A program made the position numbers and the translations under genes. A DNA stretch of 64,000 nt from Petunia secreta (Eukaryota; Streptophyta; Magnoliopsida; Solanales; Solanaceae), in the NCBI GenBank assembly GCA_029990175.1, contig JARKIP010000028.1, positions 9,488,501 to 9,552,500 on the forward strand. The letters run 5' to 3'. The notes under the pieces are model-generated. The model saw only the letters and a list, made by a program, of their open reading frames with translations. It searched no databases and was not told where the DNA came from. Positions 22,342 to 33,885 of the stretch are shown piece by piece; within the stretch, counting starts at the first letter, position 1; the number at the start of each line of letters is the position of its first letter.

Positions 22342-25300
22342 GTAATCACCTAATTTTGGCACTAAAATTCATAAAATTGCTCAGAATAGCCGTATTAGAT
22401 TCTTAGGATTTTTGCCGAAATTTTCCTAAATTTAGTCTTTAATTTTAACTAAATTTGTCTTTAATTAGGATAGAAAATATGGAAAAATTACCAAAAAATT
22501 GCTTGTTATATGTTTAATTGTAACTCTATGTTTAATTGTGATGTTTTGTGTAGATTATGTGATTTTATGTTGTTTAATTTAGTGTGTAGTGCCTTTTTGT
22601 GGCTATTTGTGAAAAAATAGTAGCCCACTCTAAGAGCCCAACCCATTGTGTACAACCCGGCCCACCACCCTCCTATATAAACAAATCTCCTCATTTTTTT
22701 GCCATTGCACCCCTTAGTCTCTTGACTAGGGTTATGCTGGCGAAATTTTTCGCCCCACCGGAAAAAGAAACCCCGCCTCAGTTCCACCGTATCTCAGCCG
22801 GTCGGCCACCGTCGACCACCGCCGGCCGGCCACCGGAAAAATACGAAAGTATACCAATTGAAAGCTCTCAACCTCCTGATTCCATTTCTCAACTCGGATT
22901 TTACGAAATCCCAACGGATTGGAGTAGATCGACAGTCAAAATGCCGGTCAAACCCAAAATCCGGCGACCCTTTTGATTTTTTCGGGTAAATTTTGTTTCC
23001 CTCTTCTCCTTTACTCCTCTCTTTCACGTGTTTCACCCCCATTTCCCAAAAAAATACCCCGCCCCTTGTACCCATTTTCCATCCCGTTTCTTCTTCTTCT
23101 TCTTGTTTCTTCTGATCTTCTTTTCTTTTTCGGTTCTGGCGTGATGAGTTGATGATGGGGGCTGTGATGATGATGTATTGTTGAAGCCGTGTGGGTGCCG
23201 CTACTATTGTTGATGCCGTAGGGAGGGGGGTGAACATTGTTTGGTTTTATGTGTATGTGATGATTATTGCGAGGTAGTGGTGCTATGGTGTTCGAGGCAG
23301 CTGCGATACTCGAGGACAGCGATGGTGCTTTGACGCTATGGGTTAGACGAAACCTTTAGCCTTTCCTTCCATTTTCTGTTTTGCTTAGATTATGTTAATG
23401 ATAGAAAATAGTTTTGTTAAGAGTTTTGTTTGAATAAATATGTATCGTATGTTTGCATAGATCAAAACCATTTGGAAACCAGTTGTTCGCTCTCAGTTTA
23501 TGTTTCATAACTATTTTACTGAATAATATCGTATGTTCGCTGTTGTTTCGGTTTCAATCTTGTTGAGTTAAAAATCTTTTTTTTAAAGATAAATGTGATA
23601 AAATGTGAAACTGAATGGTTTGTTCTGGTGTGTATTTGTTTGGGTTCGCATCTGTTCAAGTATGCTGTATGTTAAACATGAGAGACATTTTAGATAGAGT
23701 TATGCGCTCTGATTTTGAGTTCGGCTTTGGTTTTGAGTAGTTAAATATAGGTTATGTTTATTTTGTTTGCTGGTAAATGCATAAGAGGTCACTGTGACAT
23801 GTTTGGTCTTAGGCATCTGTGAGGAAGTATTTGAGCTCATGAAGAGTTCAAAGGTGTAATGCGTTGGATTTGGTGTTTGTTTTCTGTTTGTTAAAGCCTG
23901 CTTGGCCGTGTGCTCGGTCATACTTGTTTATCGTCAATTGTTGGAGTCTTTGGGAAAGCTGTAAGTTGGTTAAGTGTGTTATAGTGGACTGTTCATTTTA
24001 GAGTAAGACATGAAATACTTTTCATTAGTGTTAAGTTTGCTGGGAGCTTGGAATGATTAGTATTTGGATCAATAGGGTCCAAATTTGACATGTGATAGGT
24101 TCTGGGAGTTAAAGTTGGTTAAACGTGAATTCTGATTTAACTTAGACTAGTCGGATGTTAGGATTCACTTTAATTTGAGAAGGTAATTGGGAGTTGGTTT
24201 AGTTTTAGATCAGATTTTCTAGTGGGACTGGGAGTTAGAGTTTAGTTTAGTTGAAATAGTTTAAGAAAAGAGAGTGTAAAAGTTAAAGAAAGTACAGTGG
24301 TCAGCCTAAAGGTAAGGGATTGCACATGGCTTGTGTACTTTTCTAAAAAGCAAATGAAGCACCAAAATGGAATGGTTCAGCCTTCCTTTTGGGGTTGGTG
24401 AGAAGTTGACACAAAATTGGTAATTTGCATTTAAAAGTCCATGCTTTTGAGCTGTCCCCAACAGCTAATTTTTGCTATAAAGGAGGCTCTCCTCCCTCAG
24501 AACACAGACACGAAAAACCTGAGAGAAGAAAGAGACTTCACACTCTAAAAAAGAAGAATTTCAGATCTAAAAAATTGAGATTTGAAAATTGAAAGCTAGA
24601 GGTAAAAAAAAAATAGTCTTGGGTATTAAAAGAAAGAATGAGTCCTCAGGAATTTTTATCTTCCAAGTCTAAGGTTTGAAGTAGAATTGTGAATGGGCTT
24701 TGGTCACTGCTCGTTGCTTGCTGCTGTTGTATCAATGTTGTGCTTGGATTTTGGATTTGTCATCACTTTCTTCTCCTTGCTTAAGGAACCTTTGCACTAG
24801 GTATTTTCCTTTTAAGCTTTCTTATATTGTAATATGTTGGTCATGATTCAAAGCCCAAATGTTTTAAAAAAATGGGAACATTTATAATGCTATGTATTTC
24901 TGGATGTTATCGTTTGCTTGTTAATTTCAAAGAAACTCAAACTTGAAATATTGGGCCGTGATAATAGTTCCGAGCTTTGCAAGGTAAAATATTTTCACGA
25001 CACGTTTTAAGGTCAGCCGTCTTTATGATAATAAATTAGACTAAAAATGTAAATGACTTGTGTAATAAATGGACAAAGTTTGAAGCAAATAGGCTAATGA
25101 AAAACCACATGATAAATCATGACTATACATGAAAACTCTTGAAAACGAGCAAAGCTAAGATTGCAGCAACAATAAGCTTGGCAACGAGTGTAAAATATTG
25201 TAGATACGACCTATTTCAATTTTGTCTTTAAGTTGAGGTCACAATCCTTAAAAGATAAAAGCCATTCATTAAAGAATTGATAATAATTGGCTGTTTTGTT

Positions 25301-25962
25301 CATTTTAAGGGAGAAATATTCGTTCTGATGCATGACATTTGAGTAACTTCTCATTATTGTTGTAATCAATAAACATTGAAAATCGATGACACGATTAGGC
25401 AAATCTAGAGGAATGAAGAAGTCTCACATGGCTAGACAAAATTTTTCAGGCTGAAGCCAACACAAATGATTAATTGTTCACTATGAAACTCATTTAAGTC
25501 AAGAGATTTCGAACGGGTGAAGTGCCTGCGCGATTTAATTGATTTAAGTCGAAAGATTTCGAATGAGTGAAGTTTTCGCGCGCTTATATTCGATTGGAGT
25601 TTTCAATTGTCAAACGGTAAAATTAATAATAAATTAAAGCGTAACAAAATCAAGGCAAATATAATAAACAATTTCAAAGGAGTCGAAATGCGTCAATGAA
25701 AGCAACTGTGCTTGGCACAGGACTCGAGGGTGCCTAACACCTTCCCTCGAGTCAACCGAGATCCTTACCCGGAACTCTGACGCAGACCTTTTACGAGTCA
25801 TAGGTGTTCTAGTTACACCACTCTGGTGACTTGGCACACCTTTAACTTGTCAAGTGGCGACTCCGAAAATCTCTTAAATATTTGTGTACCTATTACCACC
25901 TAGTCACAGAGCCTTTTAAACTAATTAAATTTTTCTTCTTAAGTTAAAAAAGGGACGTGACC
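22342..25962 (+). repeat. 5' LTR of the gypsy element
   Basis: It starts TGTAATCACC. By alignment with the 3' LTR it ends at 25962 with GTGACC in place of GTGACA. By eye it differs from the 3' LTR at about 27 sites, roughly 99.2% identity. No open frame of note. It contains two TATA-like motifs (22674-22681 and near 24475). Confidence 0.93.
22674..22681 (+). promoter_or_regulatory. Candidate TATA box in the LTR (U3)
   Basis: The sequence TATATAAA lies in a 'cctcctatataaacaaa' context and recurs identically in the 3' LTR. A second TATAAAG occurs near 24475 upstream of a purine-rich stretch. Which one is used cannot be told from sequence. Confidence 0.4.
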
Positions 25963-25965
25963 GCT

Positions 25966-25983
25966 TGGCGACTCCGCTGGGGA
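25966..25983 (+). other. Primer-binding site of the gypsy element
   Basis: TGGCGACTCCGCTGGGGA begins three bases after the 5' LTR. This type of PBS is known from Ogre/Tat elements and is usually assigned to tRNA-Arg. I recall this assignment rather than having checked it. Confidence 0.7.
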
Positions 25984-27726
25984 GGAAAGTGAAAACTGAG
26001 AGTCTCAGGCTTTAAAATTTGTCGCTTTCGGCTTTGAATATTATTTGTATATATTGCCTTGAATGTTACTGCTTTGATATATTTGAATTGTATATACACA
26101 ACTGTCTTCTCTCGTACACCTCTGAGTCTTCTGGAACACTGCACACATGCACGCCAGTCTCGCTTCGGCGTCTGGAATTTCTGTCGTGTCTCAGGACACA
26201 AAAAGTTAACCCTTCTTTAGGAGGAGGTGCGTTGGGTTAGGCCGTTAGACGTTGTCGACCGGCACCCCCGAGGCACTTCTAAATTGCCAGAAATTATAGA
26301 ACATGAACCCATTGAGTCACCTAGAGTTGAACCTGCACTTTCATCTAGGCCGATTTATTTGCATGTCATTAGACTTAGTGAGGTGCGGTACACCGGTACC
26401 GCACTTGTCTAGGCTGACTCCTTCGTGTCAGGATGGGGCCCGCGTCCCTAAAGGACACATCATAAGTATATAATGTGTTGCATTTGTTCTAGTCTAAGGG
26501 TTGTTATGCTGACCGATCACCGAGGGGCGAGAGCCAAATTTTGAAAAAAAAAAAAAAAAAAAAAAGAGAGAAAAAAAAAAAAGTAAAAATGATAGAAAAA
26601 TTGGGTTTAGTCCCGTGTCTTGAAATATTTTTATTTAGTTGTCCTTTTACGCCGTTATAATGGCGGAAATTTTTTTTTAAAATTTTTTAGTCTCATGTTA
26701 CGTCCGGGCTTGGTCCCAAGTAGTAGAAAATAATTTGTAATAGTTTTGCGTCGTTATAATGACGAAATTTTGGGATCCTTTTGTGTTTGAGTCTGTGTCC
26801 AAATCAAGTCCATGTTTTGAAAATGATTTATCGGGGCTTTACGTGGTCATAATGGCCAATTTTAGAAACCAATTTTGTGTCTAATTTGTGTAATATTTTC
26901 GTGTCGTTGGGTCGTCCTAATTGCCAGATTTTGTAAATACTCTAAAGATTCTTTCTCGAATTGGATCAAAGAGGTTGTTTCAAACAAAAAATAAATAAAA
27001 AAAAAATTGTGTCCGTCTTTGTGTTGTCGTAATATCCGATTTTGGAGTCACCTTTCGGATAAGAAAAATAGTTTGTTCCATAATCCGTTCTTAAGTTCTG
27101 TTTCGAATCTCCGGTTGAGTATTTATTTTTCATTAAAAAAAAAACAACAAAAAATGTGTTTATTTCAGGGTCCCACTTTATTTGTTTTGTTTAAGGTCAA
27201 GTCAGGGTGTATACAATAAATTGCAATTAGTTAAGTTGCATTTTGCGTTGATCCTGGTAGAATAATTTGGCTCCGCTAAAAGGTCGAGTCTCATTATTTT
27301 CACCGTTCAGTGTACCCGCCCAATGTGTCAGTCTGTATATATCTTTGACTCGTGCATCATGTCAAGCACTTTTATTTCGAGTTTGTCTCGTGTCGTTTGT
27401 CTAAATTATGTTTGTTGAGTCAGAAAAATAAATATATTAATCATACAAGTTCATCCTTGTGCTGATTATGTATCAGTTACAATTTTGTTCTAATTTGATC
27501 AAGGCACATAAACAATCTTTCGGGGATACGATCGGTACACCCGGCTTACGCCGTTAACCGTCTCGGGATGACGCATGACAACCCTAGGCTTGCAATATGT
27601 GCTTTCTTTTGTGCTAACCCGGTTTGTTTGCATTAGCTTTGCAATTTGGAGATTTGGTACAGAATTCTGGCATCGACCCATCCGTACAGAACTAAATCAA
27701 GCGGACCTGTGACTTCACCCGTAGCC
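25984..27726 (+). other. Long 5' leader of the gypsy element with repeated small hairpins
   Basis: 1.7 kb without a supported gene. It holds an A-rich run near 26545-26585, a 22-nt near-palindrome at 26383-26404, and a degenerate series at about 26650-27035 in which short stem-loops such as 'gccgttataatggc' recur with changed bases about every 70-110 bp. A long leader upstream of gag is common in Ogre/Tat elements. Confidence 0.7.
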
Positions 27727-29910
27727 ATGCCATCTGATGGAGAGAGATCCGAGACCGGTGCTCAGGAACTCTTGGCACTGGAAAATGAGAGATTGACTGG
27801 GGAGGTCCAAACTTTGAAACAACTCGTGGCCGACATGCATCACGCACTGACCACAGGACGGGCACCTCTTCCTATTCCAACCAACCTAGATGGGGTTGTG
27901 CCGACAGCGGTACAACGAGCACCGGGCACATCTACGGCAGTTGAGGATCCTACTTATCCTACTGGTCTTGCCCCTGTCCGTGGCGCAACAAATGAAGTTG
28001 AAGTGCGTCCTCATGCACCACCTCCACCAGAAGGACAATATGGCCCACCTCCAGCACAAGTTCCAGTTTTTCAGGGCCCAGCTAGGCCAGTCACGGCCAG
28101 GTGCAATAGTGACCCACATCTTCAGATTGGGGACCAACACTATGACCCGCCCCATGAATCCAATTTCCGGCAAAGTGGTCCATATAATCAGGGTTTCCAT
28201 CACGAGTCTCAAGTTGAGCTCGATCGGTTGGGAAAACTGGACGAGAGCGAGGTTTTGCGCAAAGTGAAGGGTTTAGAACAAGCTGTGAGAATTATGCAGG
28301 GATATGGAGATCATTTCAACACCTCTTTCAAGGATCTTTGCCCTTTCCCAGAATTGCAATTGCCAGAGGGATTCACCGTGCCAAAGTTCGATCTATACAC
28401 TGGGCAAGGAGATCCAAGAGTTCATATGAAGACCTACTGCAACAAAATGAGAGGGGTCAAGAAAGACAAGCTGTTGATAGCCTACTTTTCCGAAAGCTTG
28501 GGGGGTGCAGTTGCTGAATGGTTCATGAGGCAGGATGTAACTAAATGGTTGGCATTTGATGACATGGCGCAGGCATTCTACGACCAGTACAAGTACCACA
28601 TTGAAGTTTTGCCAGATAGATCCTCTTTGGATGCGATAAAAAAGAAGCCAAGTGAAAGCTTTAGGGAGTACGCCCTCAGATGGCGCGAGCAGGCCGCTCG
28701 AGTGAGCCCCGCAATACTGGACGACGACATGGTCCGTTTGTTCATCGAGGCGCAAGATGAGGCGTTCTATGGTGCATTGATCGCCGCCTTTGGGAAACCG
28801 TTTAGTGAAGTCGTCAAGATGGGAGAAATGATTGAGAGGGGAGTCAAAGCTGGTAAGATTGTGAGCCAGACCACACTGAAAGCAACTACACAGGCTGTGC
28901 AGGCAGGAGCCTTTGGGAAGAAGAATCAAGATGATGTGACCATGGTAGGTTCGGGTTTACAGAAAGGGAGCGAGAAAAGATACTATCAAACCCACTCATA
29001 CCAAGCTCCACAAATACGTCCTCCACAACCTTACCACCCTCCACAAAATCCACAATACTCCACTCTTCCACCACAATACTCAGTCCATCTAGCACAACCA
29101 TATGCTCCAGCACCTTTCTATCCGCAATGGCGTGCTCCTGCCCCACAACCCACATATCCCACTCACCAAGCTCCACATAATCATTTTCAAGCTCCATCAA
29201 ATCTTTCTTACCGGCCAGAGAGGTCTCCTGTTTTCCGCCCAAGTGCTTATCATCAGAAGCCGCGTAAGGTAGAAAGGAACATATTTACGCCAATTGGAGA
29301 ATCTTACTCCAGCCTTTTCCAAAAGCTCAAGAACTTGAATATGCTGAAGCCAATCGCTGGAAATGTCCTCCCAATGGCGAAGGTAGACCATACTCGTCAA
29401 TGTGCTTACCACTCAGACATGCCAGTGCACGACACAGATGATTGTCGTAGTCTCAAGAAGGCGGTCCAAGCTCTGATAGATAATGGTCAGATCCAAGTCG
29501 AGGACTCAGATGCGCCAGATATCAACCAGAACTCATTGCCCGTCCATGATGATGTGTATATGGTGGGAATGGTATATGGAGAAGATTTGAGAGATGAATC
29601 TGCAATGCCGACAGTACCTGGTGGTGGTGTTTCAATTAGGGCTAACCAAATGCTTGTGACACTGAACTGTGTTCCTGCAATTGTGCCAGGGTTAGCAGAC
29701 AGAGTAAAGGTTGAAGAAATGAAGAAGACGAACATGTCTCTTGAGAAGTCAATTCCATATCTTACTGGGTCATTCATCAATCCCAAAGAAGTGAAGTCTA
29801 CCCTGATGGGAGTTGCTGAAAATGAGGAAAAGCAGAAGATGTTGCAAGATTCAGGGAATTTCTCTGGTATCGGCATGGCACATTTTGGTGAAGGGCTTGA
29901 CAATGCTTAA
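27727..29910 (+). CDS. gag: Gag protein of the Ogre/Tat-like gypsy element
   Basis: An intact 727-codon frame from ATG 27727; the frame is open further upstream but without an ATG. Gag forms the virus-like particle and binds element RNA. Features: a short N-terminal coiled-coil-like stretch (about 10-45); a Pro/Gln-rich linker (about 75-160); a retrotransposon-gag domain (about 219-380) with 'DPRVHM', 'WREQAARV' and 'SFREYALRW'; a second Pro/Tyr/Gln-rich segment (about 425-510); and a Cys/His cluster 'CAYH...HDTDDC' (about 559-573) typical of this lineage. It ends without joining a protease or RT. That it is intact while pol is absent suggests it may be trans-mobilised or kept by recent amplification. 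The lineage call is by recalled similarity. Confidence 0.85.
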   Translation: MPSDGERSETGAQELLALENERLTGEVQTLKQLVADMHHALTTGRAPLPIPTNLDGVVPTAVQRAPGTSTAVEDPTYPTGLAPVRGATNEVEVRPHAPPPPEGQYGPPPAQVPVFQGPARPVTARCNSDPHLQIGDQHYDPPHESNFRQSGPYNQGFHHESQVELDRLGKLDESEVLRKVKGLEQAVRIMQGYGDHFNTSFKDLCPFPELQLPEGFTVPKFDLYTGQGDPRVHMKTYCNKMRGVKKDKLLIAYFSESLGGAVAEWFMRQDVTKWLAFDDMAQAFYDQYKYHIEVLPDRSSLDAIKKKPSESFREYALRWREQAARVSPAILDDDMVRLFIEAQDEAFYGALIAAFGKPFSEVVKMGEMIERGVKAGKIVSQTTLKATTQAVQAGAFGKKNQDDVTMVGSGLQKGSEKRYYQTHSYQAPQIRPPQPYHPPQNPQYSTLPPQYSVHLAQPYAPAPFYPQWRAPAPQPTYPTHQAPHNHFQAPSNLSYRPERSPVFRPSAYHQKPRKVERNIFTPIGESYSSLFQKLKNLNMLKPIAGNVLPMAKVDHTRQCAYHSDMPVHDTDDCRSLKKAVQALIDNGQIQVEDSDAPDINQNSLPVHDDVYMVGMVYGEDLRDESAMPTVPGGGVSIRANQMLVTLNCVPAIVPGLADRVKVEEMKKTNMSLEKSIPYLTGSFINPKEVKSTLMGVAENEEKQKMLQDSGNFSGIGMAHFGEGLDNA

Positions 29911-32189
29911 AGCAGGGAACTGGTCCTGACTTGCAATTAAGTGACTGTGAAATGTTGTAGCTTGTTTTGCTAATCTTTCTGTGTACTTGGTTATTTAAGG
30001 GTTGTAACCCAAGTGCATTATTTTGTTTATTTTGATGTTCAAACCCTTCTATCTTTAATTTAATGAAAAGCGAGAGCTTTCTCTCGTCTCGACATTATTT
30101 CTCTTATTTTCTTTCTCGGTCTTGTTTTCTTAGTATTCTGTCTTATGTTTTGTCGGCCTTAATAACATGACATGCGTGCGGAATTTACGTCTTGATCTAA
30201 ACACATGGTCTGACATTGTGAGCTATCTGAGTAGTAACGAGGGACAAAAGAGGGAGCGAAATAAGTTGGGAATTAATCTGTAGTTATCCGATAAGGGAGA
30301 TCGGTGAGAAGTTCAAGATCGTGCACGGTCGCTTTGACCGAATTTGAAATACCAGTTTTGAGAACCATTAGTGAAGCAGAAGTCGATGACACGTGTGGAT
30401 CAGTCTAGGTCAATTCTTTGAATCATTATTTGTGCGAGGCATTCTCGGGTCGGGATGACGAACGGCTTTCGTTTCTTCTACCCAAACACTATTTCTTTTG
30501 TCATTCCCTTTGTTGTTTCTCTGGCCTACCCTCCTTTGGAATCAATGTGATTAAAATTGAAAAAAAATGAAAAAAAAAAGAGGAAGAAAAAAAAATATTT
30601 CAAAAAGAAACAAGAAAATCTGCCTCAGTGGTAGAGCTACGTCTGACCTGATTCCTCTCAAAAGGATACGTAGGCAACCATTCGGGTGCGGTCATAATAG
30701 GGGAAAGTTCATTTTTCCCCTATTCCTCGTTGACGCAAAAGCTTGTCTCCAAGTTTGCGGCCAATGTCAAAAGAAATTCAAATCCCCAATGTATGCTAAA
30801 CTGGGGCAGAAGTTTATTTTTATTTTATTTTATTTTTTTAAAAAAATAAAATAAAATAAAAACAAACTTCTATGTTTTTGTACCATCTATTCATATGTTT
30901 CATGAGATATCAGTCTCGAAACCGAGGAAGAAACTCAAAGCGCCCCAGTTTATCCTAAACTGGGGCAGAAGTTTAGTTTATTTTTTTTAAAAAAAAAAAA
31001 AAGAAAGAAAGGGAGAAAGTCAATTCCTTTTGCTTTCTTTGTTTTCATCTCGGGGGAAAAGTCTCAATATCCCCTATGTTTGCATATCAGAAAATTCAAA
31101 AGATAATTCCTCGGTTTTTCAATAAATTGGGGTCTCAGTTAGTTATTATTTTAAAAGAAATAATTCCAAAGGTTGTAATATTTTACCAAATCGTTTCATG
31201 AGATGCTTTCATACCGCCCTTTAAACCAAAAAAAAGAGAAAAGAGAAAGAAAAAAAAAATCCCCAATTTGCCTAAAACTGGGGAAAAAGTTTGGTTTATT
31301 TTTTCAAAAGCGGTAATTTCAAATGTTGTAATGCTCATTCTAGTTGTCTCATGAGATGTTTTTGAGCTTTTATGCTGAATTCCTTCCATCATAGCCTAAC
31401 CAAATCCAATGTTACAGTCCAAATAAAGACCCTTCTGACCGATCATTGAGAATGTCAAGCCGAGTAAGGTATCAAGGGATAAGATCCACGCTGTAAAGTT
31501 GCATTGTTAAACCGACAATCGCATTAGGAGTTTGGAGCACCAAGGTCATTAAAGGAGAAATTCTCCAGGGAATCAGGATAAAGTCCAAAATTGAAGAAAG
31601 AAAGGAAAGACGGGGTTGAGCAGCAAGGAAAGATCGAAGGTCGATCGGGAAAGAGTGAAAGAAATGAAATGAAAAAAAAAAAGAGACAAAAAAAAAAAAA
31701 AAATCTTGTCGGTGAAAACCTGAAAAGGCGCTGCAAGGCAATAGTGAGTTAAAAGAACAAAGAGAGAGGCTAGTTAGTGAAAACCCCGAGGGGCACTACT
31801 AGTCGAATGAGGGTCGTTAGATTTGCCATCAAGATTTGAAGAATGGGAGCAAAATCAGGGATAGATCATGTGAACGGATGAAGAGTTGATTCCAAAATGC
31901 ATGTCATGTTTAATAAGGTCGTTATTTCACCTCCGGATAAGTTCTTCTTTTTCTGGAGACATCTTTCGTTCAATGTCTCCTCTTGAAATTCTTTCATTTT
32001 ATTTTCTTCTCATTTCTTTCCGAGCAATAGAAAGCTTCGCAAAGCTCGTGTACAAGTTTCATAGTCGTGCTAGAGCAAGTCAGGACCAACTTAGATAATT
32101 GGAGTCCTAATGTTTCACATCGGCACAAAGAATGCCACACTAAGGAGTGTACCATGAAGGAGATCATCAAAGGATATGCAGATATCAAG
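29911..32189 (+). other. 3' untranslated region of the gypsy element, non-coding
   Basis: No pol motifs were found in any frame. It includes poly-A/T-rich runs, an A/T palindrome at about 30808-30871, three occurrences of an 'aaactgggg' segment followed by an 'aagttt' block (about 30797, 30955, 31275), and a conserved 'ctacgtctgacctgattcc' block near 30636. Confidence 0.7.
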
Positions 32190-32445
32190 ATGCAGTTAAA
32201 TTTCAAATCAAAGCCTACCAAGCAGCAATTTCAAGCTTTCAACAGTCAAAGCCCGCCCGAGCGGCAATCTCAAGTTTCGGCAATTTCTTTCAAATCAAAG
32301 CCTGCCAAGCAGCAATTTCAACTTTCAAGTTAAATCCCACCCGAGCGGCAATTTCAAGTTTCAAGTTAATGTCCGCCGAGCGGCAGTTTCAAGTTTTCAA
32401 GATCCACTGGATTAGTTGGAGCTTCAGACTAGTTCACCAGCTTGT
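32190..32445 (+). repeat. Diverged tandem repeat, 5' block (same family as 33205-33885)
   Basis: About five diverged copies of a 'caaagcc...gcggcaatttcaa' unit, followed by a 'ttggagcttcagactagtt' flank. That flank is echoed after the larger array near 33870-33920, so the two blocks look like parts of one duplicated segment. Confidence 0.75.
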
Positions 32446-32446
32446 G

Positions 32447-32760
32447 GAGAACGAGGGAGTAATTTAGAGAAAGTCGAGGCACCCACATGGAGAATGAGGG
32501 AGTAGTTTAGAGAAAGTCGAGGCACCCACCTGGAGAATGAGGGAGTAGTTTAGAAGAAGTCGAGGCACCCACCTGGAGAATGAGGGAGTAGTTTAGAGAA
32601 AGTCGAGGCACCCACCTGGAGAATGAGGGAGTAGTTTAGAGAAGTCGAGGCACCCACCTGGAGAATGAGGGAGTAGTTTGGAGAAAGTCGAGGCACCCAC
32701 CTGGAGAATGAGGGAGTAGTTTAGAGAAAGTCCAGGCGCCCACCCGAAGAACGAGGGAAT
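32447..32760 (+). repeat. 43-bp tandem array, about 7 copies
   Basis: The unit begins 'ggagaatgagggagtagt', continues with a 'gagaaagtcgagg' block and ends with 'cacccacct'. Copies are nearly identical; the last copy is diverged ('aagaacgagggaatcc'). Confidence 0.9.
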
Positions 32761-32777
32761 CCGTTTATGTAAAGAAG

Positions 32778-33205
32778 CAAGATCCATCAGAGTGATGGTC
32801 TTTCAATTCAGCAAGAGCAAGATCCATCAGAGTGATGGTCTTTCAATTCAGCATGAACAAGACCCGTCAGAGTGATTGGTTTAGCAAGACCCATCAGAGT
32901 GATGGTTTTTAATTTTCAGTCAGAGCAAGATCCATCAGAGTGATGATTTTCAATTTCCAGTACAAGCAAGATCCATCAGAGTGATGGTCTTTCAATTCAG
33001 CATGAACAAGACCCATCAGAGTGATAGTTTTAAATTTCCAGCAGGGGAAAGACCCATCAGAGTGATGGTTTTCAATTTTCAGAAGAAGCAAGACCCATCA
33101 GAGTGATGGTTTTCATTTTCCAGCATAAGCAAGACCCATTAGAGTGATGGTTTTTTTTAATTTTCAGCAAAAGCAAGACCTACCAGAGGGGTGGTTCCAG
33201 TTTTA
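32778..33205 (+). repeat. About 40-bp tandem array, about 11 copies
   Basis: The unit begins 'caagatccatcagagtgatg' and continues with a 'gtctttcaattcagcat' block, with variable length in the T-rich tail. Confidence 0.9.
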
Positions 33206-33885
33206 ATTTTCAAGTCAAAGCCCGCCCGAGCGACAATCTCATTCAAGTCAAAGCCCGTCAAAGCGGCAATTTCATTCAAGTCAAGCAAAAGCCCGTCAAA
33301 GCGGCAATTTCAAATTTCAAGTTAAAGCCCGTCAAAGCGGCAATTTCATTCAAGTCAAAGCCCGTCAAAGCGGCAAATTCAAGTCAAGCAAAAGCCCGTC
33401 AAAGCGGCAATTTCAACATTCAAGTTAAAGCCCGTCAAAGCGGCAATTTCATTCAAGTCAAAGCCCGTCAAAGCGGCAAATTCATTCAAGGCAAAGCCCG
33501 TCAAAGCGGCAATTTCTTTCAAGTCAAAGCCCGCCCGAGCGGCAATTTCAATTTTCAAGTCAAAGCCCGTCAAAGCGGCAATTTCAACATTCAAAGTCAA
33601 AGCCCGTCAAAGCGGCAGTTTCAGTTTTCAAGTCAAAGCCCGTTAAAGCGGCAATTTCAGTTTTCAAGTCAAGCCCGTCAAAGCGGCAATTTCAACTTTC
33701 AAGTCAAAGCCCGCCCGAGCGGCAATTTCAATTTTCAAGTCAAAGCCCGTCAAAGCGGCAATTTCAAAGCCCGTCAAAGCGGCAGTTTCAACTTTCAAGC
33801 CAAAGCCCGCCCGAGCGGCAATTTCAATTTTCAAGTCAAAGCCCGTCAAAGCGGCAATTTCAAGTTTTCAAGGCCCACTTGGTAG
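33205..33885 (+). repeat. 33-38-bp tandem array, about 19 copies
   Basis: The unit 'caaagcccgtcaaagcgg' plus 'caatttcattcaagt' (or 'aacattcaagt'), with a recurring variant 'gcccgcccgagcgg'. It is satellite-like and adjoins the polypurine tract region. Confidence 0.92.

Noticed and set aside
22794..23237. 147-codon minus-strand frame in the 5' LTR, repeated at 34852-35295 in the 3' LTR
   Set aside because: Its persistence is explained by LTR identity. The sequence is low-complexity (Lys/Glu/Arg) opposite a CT-rich stretch, with no recognisable domain.
28393..28929. 178-codon minus-strand frame opposite gag
   Set aside because: It is a shadow of the strongly coding plus-strand gag.
30618..30645. 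'tcagtggtagagctacg', resembling a tRNA A-box
   Set aside because: No matching B-box or cloverleaf could be found at the right distance. It belongs to the repeated 3' UTR block of the gypsy element.
29911..32190. Possible pol remnant after gag
   Set aside because: No protease, reverse transcriptase, RNase H or integrase motif was seen in any frame; A/T-rich non-coding sequence dominates.
32593..32787. Repetitive minus-strand peptide across the 43-bp array
   Set aside because: It arises because the array unit happens to lack stops in one frame; no start context and no conserved protein.
33205..33885. Regular direct repeats that might suggest a CRISPR-like array
   Set aside because: Units are contiguous with no unique spacers, and the context is a plant retrotransposon 3' UTR. 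It is a minisatellite.
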